Assembly (NCBI RefSeq): GCF_001593005.1
Contig: NZ_LQZQ01000023.1
Span: 124,001 to 188,000 of the forward strand
Direction: 5' to 3'
From: Roseivirga ehrenbergii
GTDB lineage: Bacteria; Bacteroidota; Bacteroidia; Cytophagales; Cyclobacteriaceae
DNA length: 64,000 bases
Shown: positions 1-8,337 of the stretch, in pieces
How the letters are laid out: every line of letters begins with the position of its first letter
Position numbering within the stretch: the stretch's first letter is position 1
The notes under the pieces: model-generated
The model's database searches: none
What the model saw: only the letters and a program-made list of their open reading frames with translations
Told to the model about the DNA's origin: nothing
Program-made: the position numbers and the translations under genes

Positions 1-1121
1 CTATTTTCAGAAGCTTCCACTCTGCCTACAATTTGTGCATCGATGTTAAAGTTCTTTGAAATGGAGATGATTTCTTCGGCAAATTCTTCATCAATATAAA
101 CCTCCATTCTGTGCCCCATATTGAAAACCTTATACATTTCTTTCCAGCTTGTTCCGCTTTCTTCCTGAATCATTTTGAATAAAGGAGGAAGCTCGAAAAG
201 GTTGTCTTTCACTATATGAACGCCATTAACAAAGTGAAGCACTTTGGTTTGAGCGCCTCCGCTGCAATGAATCAATCCTCCAATTTGGTTTCTGAATTTC
301 TTGAGAATTTCGACCATCACGGGAGCGTAAGTTCTAGTCGGGGATAACACTAATTTACCAACGTCCAAGGGGCTTCCTTCTACAGCATCAGTCAATTGAT
401 ATTTACCAGAATACACTAAATCTGAAGGCACAGCGTGATCGTAGCTTTCTGGAAATTTAGCAGCTAAGTCTTTATGGAATACATCGTGACGAGCAGAAGT
501 AAGCCCATTCGAACCCATTCCACCATTGTACTCATTTTCATAAGTCGCCTGACCAGAGGAAGCCAAACCAACAATAACCTGACCCGGCTTAATTTTTTCA
601 TTGGTCACTACATCTTCCCTTTTCATTCGGGCAATTACCGTGCTGTCAACTACAACGGTTCTTACCAAATCACCTAGGTCTGCCGTTTCGCCTCCAGTAC
701 TGATAATGTTCATCCCGTTATCTCTCAGCATCTGAAGCACTTCTTCGGTGCCATTGATCAGTTCAGCAATCACTTCACCCGGTATCAGGTTTTTATTTCT
801 GCCAATTGTCGAAGAAAGAAGGATATTATCGGTGGCGCCAACACAGAGCAAATCATCAATGTTCATAATGATAGCATCTTGAGCAATGCCACGCCAAACC
901 GAAAGATCACCGGTTTCTTTCCAATACATATAAGCCAAAGCAGACTTGGTACCCGCACCATCAGCATGCATGATATTACAAAACGCATCATCATTGCCCA
1001 TAAAATCAGGAACCACCTTGCAGAAAGCAGTAGGAAAAACTCCTTTGTCTAAGTTCTTGATTGCGTTGTGAACATCTTCTTTTGAAGCTGAAACGCCTCT
1101 TTGCATGTACCGGTCGCTCAT
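1..1121 (-). CDS. purM: Phosphoribosylformylglycinamidine cyclo-ligase (AIR synthase), 3' end cut by window edge
   Basis: PurM catalyses ATP-dependent ring closure of FGAM to AIR in cytoplasmic de novo purine synthesis. The frame opens at an ATG at 1121 (MSDRYMQRGVSASKEDV) and stays open to the window edge, giving 373 codons. PurM hallmarks seen: an HADGAGTKS loop at about residues 52-60, MNIDDLLCVGA at 86-96, STGGETADLGD at 141-151 and a glycine-rich segment near 190-205. Bacteroidota PurM proteins are roughly 390 residues, so only a short C-terminal tail is missing. A TATTTTTG -7-like element (minus strand, 1141-1148) lies just upstream, inside the T-run of the preceding terminator, so the gene may have its own promoter. 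Frame and identity are clear; the true 3' end is outside the window. Confidence 0.95.
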   Translation of the reverse strand, partial: MSDRYMQRGVSASKEDVHNAIKNLDKGVFPTAFCKVVPDFMGNDDAFCNIMHADGAGTKSALAYMYWKETGDLSVWRGIAQDAIIMNIDDLLCVGATDNILLSSTIGRNKNLIPGEVIAELINGTEEVLQMLRDNGMNIISTGGETADLGDLVRTVVVDSTVIARMKREDVVTNEKIKPGQVIVGLASSGQATYENEYNGGMGSNGLTSARHDVFHKDLAAKFPESYDHAVPSDLVYSGKYQLTDAVEGSPLDVGKLVLSPTRTYAPVMVEILKKFRNQIGGLIHCSGGAQTKVLHFVNGVHIVKDNLFELPPLFKMIQEESGTSWKEMYKVFNMGHRMEVYIDEEFAEEIISISKNFNIDAQIVGRVEASEN

Positions 1122-1149
1122 ATCTGATAATTTAAGATCACAAAAATAA

Positions 1150-1178
1150 AAAAACCCCGTATGACGGGGCTCTTTTTT
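1150..1178 (-). terminator. Rho-independent terminator after the PorE-like gene
   Basis: On the minus strand a CCCCGT/ACGGGG stem (1155-1160 with 1164-1169) with a 3-base loop is followed by a run of seven T. It sits between the stop of the OmpA-family gene and the purM start, so it ends the upstream minus-strand transcript. A-rich sequence on the other side would give weak function on the plus strand too. Confidence 0.85.
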
Positions 1179-1212
1179 CGAGTTTTTAATCTGCCGATAA
1201 TATCAATGCAGC

Positions 1213-3276
1213 TTAATTGTCTTTATATTCAATCACTTTAAACTCCGTTCTACGGTTTTGTTGATGTTGCTCTTCGGTACAATCTGCATCGTTACCACAG
1301 CCATTAATCAACTGAGACTCTCCATAGCCTTTCGCTACAAGCCTATTTTGAGAAATCCCTTTTAGAATCAGATAACGAACAGCTGCTTGCGCTCTTCTTT
1401 CAGACAAGTCTAGGTTAAAGGCGTCTTCGGCACGCGAATCGGTATGAGAGCTCAACTCAATTTTAATATTCGGGTTATCCTTTAAGAGTTCTACAAGTTT
1501 ATCCAGCTCTACTGCTGCATCTGGCCTAATTTCAGCCTTGTTCAAATCATAATAGATATTCTGAAGCACAATTGTTTTCTCAAGAATAATAGGATCTAAT
1601 GTTAAAGACGATTCAAACTTTTTGGTGGTAAATCGCTCCACCAAGTCTTCTTGTTTAATTTCTCCACCCACAGTTGAAAATGCACGTCTTTTTACGAAGA
1701 AGTTCGCCTTCTCTCCAAGTAAAATATATTCCTTTTCAGGTTCTACTTTGAATTGAAAAATACCACCACGTCCCGTTAATTGGTCGTCTATAACTTCATT
1801 ATCCGTGCTCATAAGTTTTACACGCACATCTGGCAAAATACTCTGTGTACTGTCTTCATTCAGCTGATAAGTTACTCCTGCTAGAATGTATTCAATTTTC
1901 TTTAGGTCGGATGAATTGTCTACAAAAGTATAAATGTCATCATCTCCTTTACCTCCTGGCCGATTAGAACTGAAAAAACCTTCGTATGGAAACTCAGAAT
2001 AGACTAAACCGAAATCATCATAAGATGAATTGATAGAAGGCCCCATGTTTTCGATGGTAATATTTCCGCCTTCATTAATGGCCACAAAAACATCGAGCAT
2101 TCCAAAACCAGCATGGCCCGTTGAAGAAAAGTAAAGTTTGTTATCTGGCGAGACATATGGAAACATTTCATCCTCGGCTGTATTAATGGTTGGCCCCATA
2201 TTCTGCACATCGGCCCATCTGCCTCTGTCATTAAGCCTTGTTCTGTAAATATCTGAGCCACCCAAACCTCCCGGACGGTCTGAAGCAAAGTAAATAGTTT
2301 TTCCATCTCCGCTAAAAGTAGGGCTACTATCCCAAGAGTCTGGGCTATTAATCGGCATCAATTGTGGAGCGGTCCATTCTCCATTTTTCTTGGTGGAAAT
2401 GTATAAGTCTGTGTTAAAGCGTCCTCGTTTATCTGCTGAATTTCCTTTTGCAAATACCACTGAGTTTCCATCGGGTGAAAAGGCCAAAGAGCCTTCATTG
2501 ATTTCTTCATCATTGAATATACTCGATAGTTTTTCAATTGAGGTCGCATCCAAATTCAGTCCGTTAGTTTGTACTTTATATAAATCCGTAAACGGAATTC
2601 CATAACGCTCAAAGCTTGCTTGCTCTCGGCCAGTAGCAAAATAAAGCTCATTTTTAAAGAAATAAGGGCTGTATTCTGCATTTTCAGTATTAATGCCTTC
2701 TGCATTTTTCACATCAATGTTTCGAACATTCAAGCTAATGCTGTCCAGCTTATCGAGATTCTTTAACTCTGCTTTAGCCCTATCTACAAAATTTTCGACC
2801 GTGGCATACTGCAAATACTTTTGAAGTACATTCTTGGCATCATTGTATCGCTCAGATGCCTTTAAAGCTTGAGCATAGTGCAACTCCATTTCATCATCAG
2901 CATAACCACCTTCAATGGCCTTGGCATAATAATCGGTTGCTTCATAAATTCGGTTGGTTTTGCGGTATGATTCCGCCACGTAATAATTATAAACTGGCGA
3001 CTCAGGATCGTCCTCCAATTCTTTTTTATAATCTTCGATTGCTAGATTGTAGTTTGCATTCTCATAGCTCTTCTTTACTTTTACTTCTTTGAGCTTCTCA
3101 ATTTCTTCCTCTACTCCGCCAGTTAAGCTACCCACATTGCTGGATTGCGCATTTGTAGAACGACCATCATTAGCAGGAGTACTAGGTGTATCAACTCCAA
3201 GAAAGTTTTGGGAAGATTTACAGCCCATCAGAAGGGCCAACATAAGAATACCTATAATTTGAATCCTATTCCTCAT
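1213..3276 (-). CDS. OmpA-family lipoprotein with TPR, beta-propeller and CRD domains (PorE-like)
   Basis: A 687-residue lipoprotein precursor: lipobox LLMGC with the acylated Cys at residue 19. In order it shows TPR-like helices (about 70-175), PD40/WD40-type propeller repeats (about 190-450, with repeated SPDGN, FSGDGKTIYFASDRPGG and SPDNKLYFSS motifs), a carboxypeptidase-regulatory-like beta domain (about 465-545) and a C-terminal OmpA peptidoglycan-binding domain (about 569-687, with LSSHTDSRAEDAFN and LSERRAQAAVRYL). This order matches PorE, the outer-membrane lipoprotein proposed to link the type IX secretion machinery to peptidoglycan. Bacteroidota encode several paralogues of this shape, so assignment to PorE itself is inference. 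It is the last gene of a minus-strand run and is followed by a strong terminator. Confidence 0.85.
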   Translation of the reverse strand: MRNRIQIIGILMLALLMGCKSSQNFLGVDTPSTPANDGRSTNAQSSNVGSLTGGVEEEIEKLKEVKVKKSYENANYNLAIEDYKKELEDDPESPVYNYYVAESYRKTNRIYEATDYYAKAIEGGYADDEMELHYAQALKASERYNDAKNVLQKYLQYATVENFVDRAKAELKNLDKLDSISLNVRNIDVKNAEGINTENAEYSPYFFKNELYFATGREQASFERYGIPFTDLYKVQTNGLNLDATSIEKLSSIFNDEEINEGSLAFSPDGNSVVFAKGNSADKRGRFNTDLYISTKKNGEWTAPQLMPINSPDSWDSSPTFSGDGKTIYFASDRPGGLGGSDIYRTRLNDRGRWADVQNMGPTINTAEDEMFPYVSPDNKLYFSSTGHAGFGMLDVFVAINEGGNITIENMGPSINSSYDDFGLVYSEFPYEGFFSSNRPGGKGDDDIYTFVDNSSDLKKIEYILAGVTYQLNEDSTQSILPDVRVKLMSTDNEVIDDQLTGRGGIFQFKVEPEKEYILLGEKANFFVKRRAFSTVGGEIKQEDLVERFTTKKFESSLTLDPIILEKTIVLQNIYYDLNKAEIRPDAAVELDKLVELLKDNPNIKIELSSHTDSRAEDAFNLDLSERRAQAAVRYLILKGISQNRLVAKGYGESQLINGCGNDADCTEEQHQQNRRTEFKVIEYKDN

Positions 3277-3314
3277 CGGTTGTAAATTAGCGAAATAAGC
3301 TGAATGCTAATACT

Positions 3315-3815
3315 CTATACGCTTGCCGATTGTTTAAAGTATCTGTTTAGCCAAGTTTTACCCGCTTCAACGCACCAATTATTCTTAAGTTGGCCTTTTG
3401 TCTGAATTGTATTGTCGAAGAAAAGTGTGTGAGTGGAAATTCGGCCATTTTCAACCTCCGATTTAATTTGGCTCAATGGCACTAATTCTACTTCATTATT
3501 GATTAAGAAGGCAATATTGGTGCGCTGAAAAAAGTCAACTCCTAAATTTGATGAAAGTTGTTGAACGAATCTTACTTGGGTATCGATAGAACAGCCGCTG
3601 GCCATATTGAAAGACTCATCGGTGCTTATAATAAGAAAGTAATCGTGCTTAATAATTCCCGAAGCCATTAAATCATTGCCATGAGCCGCCCATTGATTCA
3701 GGAAAGCTTCAAGTTGATCTAAACACTTTTTCTGTTCTGAGGCATTCAATTCTCTATTGGCCTGATACAACCAGGTTCTAGAGTTTTCGCTAAGGCTATT
3801 GAAGTCGGCTAGCAT
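3315..3815 (-). CDS. Conserved hypothetical protein (often labelled ABC transporter ATPase in Bacteroidota)
   Basis: A 166-residue soluble protein with no signal peptide, membrane segment or nucleotide-binding motif; no Walker A is present, so the ATPase label used for relatives looks wrong. Visible features are a basic and helical N-terminal half, a central segment NMASGCSIDTQVRFVQQL, and a C-terminal part rich in Trp and Asn. It lies 56 bases after the CCG-domain Fe-S protein and 38 bases before the PorE-like gene on the same strand, so it is probably co-transcribed. I recognise it as a conserved Bacteroidota protein that accompanies this Fe-S pair, but no function can be given. Confidence 0.8.
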   Translation of the reverse strand: MLADFNSLSENSRTWLYQANRELNASEQKKCLDQLEAFLNQWAAHGNDLMASGIIKHDYFLIISTDESFNMASGCSIDTQVRFVQQLSSNLGVDFFQRTNIAFLINNEVELVPLSQIKSEVENGRISTHTLFFDNTIQTKGQLKNNWCVEAGKTWLNRYFKQSASV

Positions 3816-3871
3816 AAATTTTAATTGTTGATAGTCTGTAGTTGAACCTCGAAGTTTAAAGAATAATTCCT

Positions 3872-4669
3872 TTAAAGCCCTTCGTTTTTAGCAATCAACT
3901 CAGCCAAATCCATTACTTCTACACTGGCTTCCTTATTCTTACTTTTTACACCATCTCGCATCATGGTCATGCAAAACGGACAAGCCGAAGCAACAATACT
4001 CGCACCTGTTTCAATCGCTTCTTCCGTTCTTTCAACATTCACCTCTTTATTACCAGGTTCTGCATCTTTAAACATTTGAGCACCACCTGCGCCACAGCAT
4101 AAACCTTTCGTTCTGCAACGCTTCATTTCAATTAACTCGGCATCGAGAGCTGCTAAAACCTCGCGTGGAGCTTCGTAAATATTGTTCGCCCTTCCTAAGT
4201 AGCAAGAATCGTGATAAGTAATCTTCTTTCCTTTGAACTCTCCGCCACCTTTCAGGCCAACCTTGCCTTCATTAATTAATTGCTGAAGGTAAGTAGAATG
4301 GTGAATCACTTCGTAATTACCGCCTAGCTCTGGATATTCATTTTTAATGGTATTGAAACAATGAGGACAAGCCGTCACAATCTTCTTTACATTGTAAGTA
4401 TCCAAAACCTGAATGTTGGAAACTGCCTGCATTTGAAACAAAAACTCATTTCCAGCCCTTCTGGCAGGGTCTCCAGTACAGGTTTCCTCTGGCCCCAAAA
4501 CGGCAAAAGAAATGCCTACTTTGTTCAGTATTTTAACAAAAGCTTGGGTTACTTTTTTATATCTGTCGTCAAAAGAACCAGCACAACCTACCCAAAAAAG
4601 TATTTCAGGAGATTCGCCTTTGGCGGCCAAATCGGCCATAACGGGTACATTATTCAAATTATCACTCAT
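3872..4669 (-). CDS. CCG-domain (Fe-S)-binding oxidoreductase subunit, HdrB/LutA/GlpC-like
   Basis: A 265-residue soluble protein with two cysteine-rich CCG repeats, as in heterodisulfide reductase HdrB, LutA and GlpC C-termini. Cysteines seen: WVGCAGSFD (C29), EETCTGDPARR (C64), CPHCFN (101-104), HDSCYLGR (C156), CCGAGGA (191-197) and CPFC (230-233). These ligate Fe-S clusters and, in HdrB, form the disulfide-reducing site. It begins 14 bases after the membrane Fe-S protein at 4684-6006, so the two almost certainly form one complex: the membrane partner carries two 4Fe-4S clusters and this subunit passes electrons to or from an unknown substrate. The electron donor and acceptor cannot be read from sequence. 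Confidence 0.9.
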   Translation of the reverse strand: MSDNLNNVPVMADLAAKGESPEILFWVGCAGSFDDRYKKVTQAFVKILNKVGISFAVLGPEETCTGDPARRAGNEFLFQMQAVSNIQVLDTYNVKKIVTACPHCFNTIKNEYPELGGNYEVIHHSTYLQQLINEGKVGLKGGGEFKGKKITYHDSCYLGRANNIYEAPREVLAALDAELIEMKRCRTKGLCCGAGGAQMFKDAEPGNKEVNVERTEEAIETGASIVASACPFCMTMMRDGVKSKNKEASVEVMDLAELIAKNEGL

Positions 4670-4683
4670 GACTTCTTTCGCTC

Positions 4684-6006
4684 TTAAGATTTAGACTCCA
4701 TTTCTTCTGCCCACTTAAACCTGTCTGTTGGTGGAAATTTCCATGGAGCAAAATTGGTTTCCACATTTTGGAACATACTATTCCATGAAGCTGGCGACCC
4801 TGACTCTTCCATGGCCACGTACCTTCTCATTTGTAAAATAATGGCCAGTGGGTCAATATTTACTGGACAAGCTTCTACACAAGCATTACAGCTGGTACAA
4901 GCATTAATTTCTTCTTTAGTAATGTAATCACCCAAAAGCGATTTTCCATCTTCTAACCCTTTACCTCCTTTGGCCAAACTAGCGCCTACTTCTTCGGCCC
5001 TGTCACGCGTGTCCATCATGATTTTACGAGGGGAAAGTTTTTTGCCCGTCATATTTGCTGGGCAATTGTCTGTACAGCGGCCACATTCTGTGCAAGAATA
5101 GGCATTCATGATATTTACCCAACTCAAATCATTTACATCCTTGGCACCAAACCTTGCAATTTCTGCTGAAGGTTCATTGGCATTCTCTGTAGGCATTCCC
5201 AACATCATTTTCACTTCGTTGGTTACCTCGGCCATGTTCTCCATTTTCCCTTTAGGGTTTAGGTTTGAATACCATGTATTTGGAAAGGCCAAAGCGATGT
5301 GTAAATGTTTAGAGTAAGTAACGTAAACGGCAAAGCCTAAAATTCCGAGAATATGGAACCACCAAGCAAAGCGCTCTATAATAATCAGTGTTGAAAGTTG
5401 CATTCCTTCAAAAAGAGGTACTAGAAAACTGCTAAAGAAGAATGTTCCTGTTTGCGTATAATGCTCGTCCTGACCTTGAATAAGCATATCTGTTGCATTC
5501 ATGGTAAGAATGGCAAACATCAAAATAATTTCAATAACTAAAATAAGATTAGCGTCTAAAGTCGGCCATTTCTTCATTTCATTCCCCTGAAAGCGCTTTA
5601 CTTTCAATATGTTTCTTCTGATTAAGAAAACCACACATGAAAAAAGAACACCTACGGCTAAGAATTCAAAAACGTTGATGAGAACGGTATAGAAATCACC
5701 CAAAACTGGAGCAAATATTCTGTGGGTTCCTGCAATTCCGTCAATTACGAATTCAAGCACCTCAAGATTGATTACCAAGAAGCCCACATAAATCAACATG
5801 TGTAGAAAAGCAGGTACAATGCGCTTAAACATTTTCTTCTGACCTAATGCTACCAATAGCATTGTCTTCCATCTTTCGGGGCTTGCGGTTCTTCCAGAAG
5901 CTTTTCCTAGAAAAATATTTTTCCTGATTCGACTAATGCGTTGGTACAGAAAATATGCTGCTACAGCCACTACAATCAAGAAAACGATTTGAGAAATATA
6001 CTGCAT
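4684..6006 (-). CDS. Membrane (Fe-S) oxidoreductase, HdrE/HdrC-like fusion
   Basis: A 440-residue inner-membrane protein. About five hydrophobic segments fill the N-terminal half (near 3-21, 64-85, 100-130, 150-170 and 212-232), resembling the cytochrome-b-type quinone module of NarI/HdrE proteins. The C-terminal half holds two 4Fe-4S motifs, CTECGRCTDNCP from residue 305 and CTSCNACVEACP from residue 370. This is the fused HdrE-HdrC layout that normally works with a CCG protein, and such a protein (3872-4669) follows 14 bases downstream. The likely role is electron exchange between the quinone pool and a cytoplasmic redox partner. No dedicated promoter was recognised in the 55 bases between its ATG and the divergent tRNA promoter. 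Confidence 0.9.
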   Translation of the reverse strand: MQYISQIVFLIVVAVAAYFLYQRISRIRKNIFLGKASGRTASPERWKTMLLVALGQKKMFKRIVPAFLHMLIYVGFLVINLEVLEFVIDGIAGTHRIFAPVLGDFYTVLINVFEFLAVGVLFSCVVFLIRRNILKVKRFQGNEMKKWPTLDANLILVIEIILMFAILTMNATDMLIQGQDEHYTQTGTFFFSSFLVPLFEGMQLSTLIIIERFAWWFHILGILGFAVYVTYSKHLHIALAFPNTWYSNLNPKGKMENMAEVTNEVKMMLGMPTENANEPSAEIARFGAKDVNDLSWVNIMNAYSCTECGRCTDNCPANMTGKKLSPRKIMMDTRDRAEEVGASLAKGGKGLEDGKSLLGDYITKEEINACTSCNACVEACPVNIDPLAIILQMRRYVAMEESGSPASWNSMFQNVETNFAPWKFPPTDRFKWAEEMESKS

Positions 6007-6060
6007 AGATTAGGGCTTCAAGGGTTAATAAGAATTCAGACCTGAAATTATTAAAAATGT

Positions 6061-6091
6061 TTTGTACGGGTGAACTTTTTGTATACTTTTG
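6061..6091 (+). promoter_or_regulatory. Bacteroidota-type promoter of tRNA-Phe
   Basis: TTTG (6061-6064), exactly 19 bases, then TACTTTTG (6084-6091), a perfect match to the Bacteroidota sigma-A consensus TTTG-N19-TAnnTTTG. Predicted transcription start about 6098, a few bases before the mature tRNA 5' end. Confidence 0.85.
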
Positions 6092-6105
6092 TGCCTCCAA
6101 TTGAG

Positions 6106-6178
6106 GGTGCTGTAGCTCAGTTGGTAGAGCATCGGACTGAAAATCCGTGAGTCGGTGGTTCGAATCCACTCAGCACCA
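6106..6178 (+). tRNA. tRNA-Phe (GAA anticodon)
   Basis: A 73-base cloverleaf: acceptor GGTGCTG (6106-6112) pairs with CAGCACC (6171-6177) with discriminator A at 6178. The D-arm is GCTC/GAGC, anticodon GAA is at 6139-6141 within CTGAAAA, and the T-arm GGTGG/CCACT has the standard TTCGAAT loop. The outermost anticodon-stem pair is T-T. CCA is not encoded (CG follows). It has its own promoter and terminator, so it is a single-tRNA transcript. Confidence 0.97.
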
Positions 6179-6185
6179 CGTTGAA

Positions 6186-6218
6186 AAAGCCTTCCAGAAA
6201 TGGGAGGCTTTATTTTTT
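6186..6218 (+). terminator. Rho-independent terminator of tRNA-Phe
   Basis: A 10-bp stem, AAAGCCTTCC (6186-6195) with GGGAGGCTTT (6202-6211) including one G-T pair, then ATTTTTTG. It lies 8 bases after the tRNA 3' end. Confidence 0.85.
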
Positions 6219-6278
6219 GCTCTTCAGTTAATAACAATCTCACTCCACTGGGCATAAACAAATATACATAATGAAATT

Positions 6279-6304
6279 AAAATAGTATGCATGCATACTA
6301 TTTT
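6279..6304 (-). terminator. Perfect 26-bp palindrome acting as probable rluB terminator
   Basis: A perfect 26-base inverted repeat centred on GCATGC (AAAATAGTATG arms) spans the rluB stop codon at 6298-6300. On the minus strand it folds into an AT-rich hairpin ending in TTTT. It is the only terminator-like structure after the dksA-scpB-rluB run. The AT-rich stem and missing long U-run make termination less certain; a protein-binding palindrome is the alternative. Confidence 0.5.
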
Positions 6305-7110
6305 TTAAGCTTCATCAATTCTTTTTCGGTTAAAAAGCGCCATTTACCACGTGGCAAGTCTTTTTTGGTTAATTCACCGTATACTACTCGGTCTAGTTTC
6401 TCAACCTTATAACCTAGGTGTTCAAAAATTCTACGAACAATTCTATTCTTACCCATGTGAATTTCGATTCCCAAAACGGTTCCATCGGGACTTGTCACTG
6501 CTAAGTCATCTACTGGTGCTAGACCATCTTCTAAGGTTACTCCCGCTTTAATTTTATCGAAATCTTCTTCTTCAATCGGTTTATCTAAAGTTACCTGATA
6601 TATTTTCTTCACTTTGTGTGAAGGGTGTGTCAGTTTTTTAGCCAAATCTCCATCGTTAGTAAAAATCAGCAAGCCTGTAGTGGCCCTATCTAATCTTCCT
6701 ACAGGAAAAACTTGTTCCTCGCAAGCATTTTTAATCAAGTCCATTACGGTTTTTCTACCCTCTGGATCGCTTGTGGTACTGATGAAATCTTTGGGCTTGT
6801 TAAGAACCAAATAAACCAGTTTCTCTCTTTTCAACACATTGCCTTCATACGAAACCTTATCGGTAGGCTTTACTTTGTAACCCATTTCGGTTACTACTTC
6901 TCCGTTCACTTTAATTTCGCCCGCCTCAATAAGCTTATCCGCTTCGCGTCTAGAACAAACGCCTGAGTTAGAAATATAGCGATTGAGCCTTATTTCACTT
7001 GCACTTGCTCGTCCTTTTTGCACGAGCTCGCGATCGTAAGTAGGTGGAGTTTTTGGAGTGTTTTTAACCTTATTGAAAAAAGGCTTATTTGATTTGAATT
7101 TCTTTGCCAT
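6298..7110 (-). CDS. rluB: 23S rRNA pseudouridine synthase, RluB/RsuA family
   Basis: A 270-residue protein that isomerises uridine in rRNA. A lysine-rich N-terminal tail (1-35) precedes an S4 RNA-binding domain (about 41-88: RLNRYISNSGVCSRREAD). The catalytic domain carries the family motif GRLDRATTGLLIFTNDGD with the catalytic Asp at residue 141, and NRIVRRIFEHLGYKVEKLDR near the C-terminus. That combination is typical of RsuA/RluB/RluE/RluF; RluB is the usual Bacteroidota assignment but the exact target uridine cannot be proved from sequence. It is the third gene after a dksA-like gene and scpB, the latter 50 bases upstream, a common Bacteroidota order. Confidence 0.92.
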   Translation of the reverse strand: MAKKFKSNKPFFNKVKNTPKTPPTYDRELVQKGRASASEIRLNRYISNSGVCSRREADKLIEAGEIKVNGEVVTEMGYKVKPTDKVSYEGNVLKREKLVYLVLNKPKDFISTTSDPEGRKTVMDLIKNACEEQVFPVGRLDRATTGLLIFTNDGDLAKKLTHPSHKVKKIYQVTLDKPIEEEDFDKIKAGVTLEDGLAPVDDLAVTSPDGTVLGIEIHMGKNRIVRRIFEHLGYKVEKLDRVVYGELTKKDLPRGKWRFLTEKELMKLKK

Positions 7111-7160
7111 AATGATGCAGTATCTCTACTGGAATATACGCAAAGGTACGAAAAGCTTAT

Positions 7161-7730
7161 CTAGGAATCTCCTTCTGTAGGTTGACCTATTTCGTTTTCT
7201 TCAGTGGCAAAGTCCTTTGGGGTAGGTAAATCCTTAAGACTATTGATGCCAAAGTAGTCCATAAATTTTTCTGAGGTTCCATAAAGCAACGGTCGCCCTA
7301 CGTTTTCAGACTTTCCCTTAATTTCTACTAGTTCTTTTTCCAACAGCTTCTGAACGGCATAATCGCAGTTTACACCACGAATTTGTTCCATTTCTGATTT
7401 GGTAACAGGTTGCTTGTATGCAATAATAGAAAGTGTTTCTAAGGCCGAAGTTGAAAGCCTTTTCTTCGATTGCTGCTTGAGTAAAATACCAATACTGGCT
7501 TGGTAGGCAGGCTTGGTAAGAAAGTGATAACCCCCTCCACTTTTAAATATAGTAAAGGGGTATTCATCACCTAAATACTTTTCCTCAATTTTGACTATAG
7601 CATTCAAAATATCCTGTTCTGGTACATCTGCCTCAAACATTTCGCTCAGACAGGACTTAAGTTCAGCTATTTTAATTGGTTTTTCGGAACAAAAAATAAG
7701 GGCTTCAATATGATTTCCAAGGAAATCCAC
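7161..7730 (-). CDS. scpB: Segregation and condensation protein B
   Basis: ScpB dimerises through winged-helix domains and bridges ScpA to the SMC ATPase in the chromosome-condensing complex. The 189-residue protein shows the family start LGNHIEALIFCSEKPI, the central RLSTSALETLSIIAYKQPVTKSEMEQIRGV signature (split here across about residues 92-120) and GRPLLYGTSEKFMDYFGI. The start is GTG at 7728-7730, overlapping the TAG of the dksA-like gene by one base (TAGTG), which implies translational coupling. The C-terminal 25 residues are acidic and unstructured. ScpA is not in this window. Confidence 0.95.
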   Translation of the reverse strand: MDFLGNHIEALIFCSEKPIKIAELKSCLSEMFEADVPEQDILNAIVKIEEKYLGDEYPFTIFKSGGGYHFLTKPAYQASIGILLKQQSKKRLSTSALETLSIIAYKQPVTKSEMEQIRGVNCDYAVQKLLEKELVEIKGKSENVGRPLLYGTSEKFMDYFGINSLKDLPTPKDFATEENEIGQPTEGDS

Positions 7731-8116
7731 TAGCTCTTTTGCGCCAGTTTAGCCTCAATAGAATGCATGGTATGTGGTACTGCCTTCAGCCTTTCTTTTG
7801 AAATAAGCTTTCCAGTGTCTACGCAAATGCCATAAGTACCATTCTTAATTCGAATTAAGGCATTCTCCAAGTTATTGATGAATTTTTGTTGTCTGGCGGC
7901 AAGCTGATTAAGGTTTTCTTTTTCCAATGTATCAGCCCCATCTTCCAAAACCTTGGTAGAATTGTTGGTTATATCAGTTCCTGTATCTCCTCCTTTTGAA
8001 ATACTTCTTTTTAATTCGTTGAATTCACTTTTAGCCTTTTCCAACTTATCGTTGATGAGCGCCTCAAATTCTTTTAATTCACTATCAGAATATCTCGTTT
8101 TTTCTGCTTGGCTCAT
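7730..8116 (-). CDS. TraR/DksA-family protein with degenerate zinc finger
   Basis: A 128-residue DksA-like protein: an N-terminal coiled coil (about 8-90, many charged residues) and a C-terminal remnant of the zinc finger, YGICVDTGKLISKERLKAVPHT. DksA family proteins enter the RNA polymerase secondary channel and alter initiation. Canonical DksA has four zinc-binding Cys; here only one Cys is left, although the flanking TGKLI-ERL-AVP framework is kept. Relatives in Bacteroidota show the same loss, so this is a clade variant rather than a broken gene. First gene of the run leading to scpB and rluB, with a strong promoter 39 bases upstream. Confidence 0.88.
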   Translation of the reverse strand: MSQAEKTRYSDSELKEFEALINDKLEKAKSEFNELKRSISKGGDTGTDITNNSTKVLEDGADTLEKENLNQLAARQQKFINNLENALIRIKNGTYGICVDTGKLISKERLKAVPHTMHSIEAKLAQKS

Positions 8117-8154
8117 AATTAGCTTTGTTTAAATGTACTGCTATAAAAATTGCA

Positions 8155-8185
8155 CTAAAATAGCCCTACTACAAGAGAACGCAAA
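8155..8185 (-). promoter_or_regulatory. Bacteroidota-type promoter of the dksA-like/scpB/rluB operon
   Basis: On the minus strand TTTG (8185-8182), exactly 19 bases, then TATTTTAG (8162-8155), one mismatch to TAnnTTTG. The predicted start is about 8148, giving a leader of about 30 bases before the ATG at 8116. Confidence 0.75.
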
Positions 8186-8291
8186 GGCTTTCATATAATT
8201 TTTAAGAGGATAGAATATCGAGTATATTATTCCTGAGTTTGAGCACTTCTGGCAAATAAAATAGTTTAAAAACAGTCAAGTATAGATCATA

Positions 8292-8316
8292 AAAAAAGAC
8301 CCAATGGGTCTTTTTT
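8292..8316 (-). terminator. Bidirectional rho-independent terminator
   Basis: AAAAAAGACCC (8292-8302) pairs with GGGTCTTTTTT (8306-8316) around a 3-base loop. On the minus strand it lies 22 bases after the stop of the 50-residue ORF at 8338-8490, which supports a short transcript there. The rest of the 8117-8637 gap shows the operon promoter and nothing else recognisable. Confidence 0.8.
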
Positions 8317-8337
8317 ATCTTAGGTTGTCTAGTTGTT

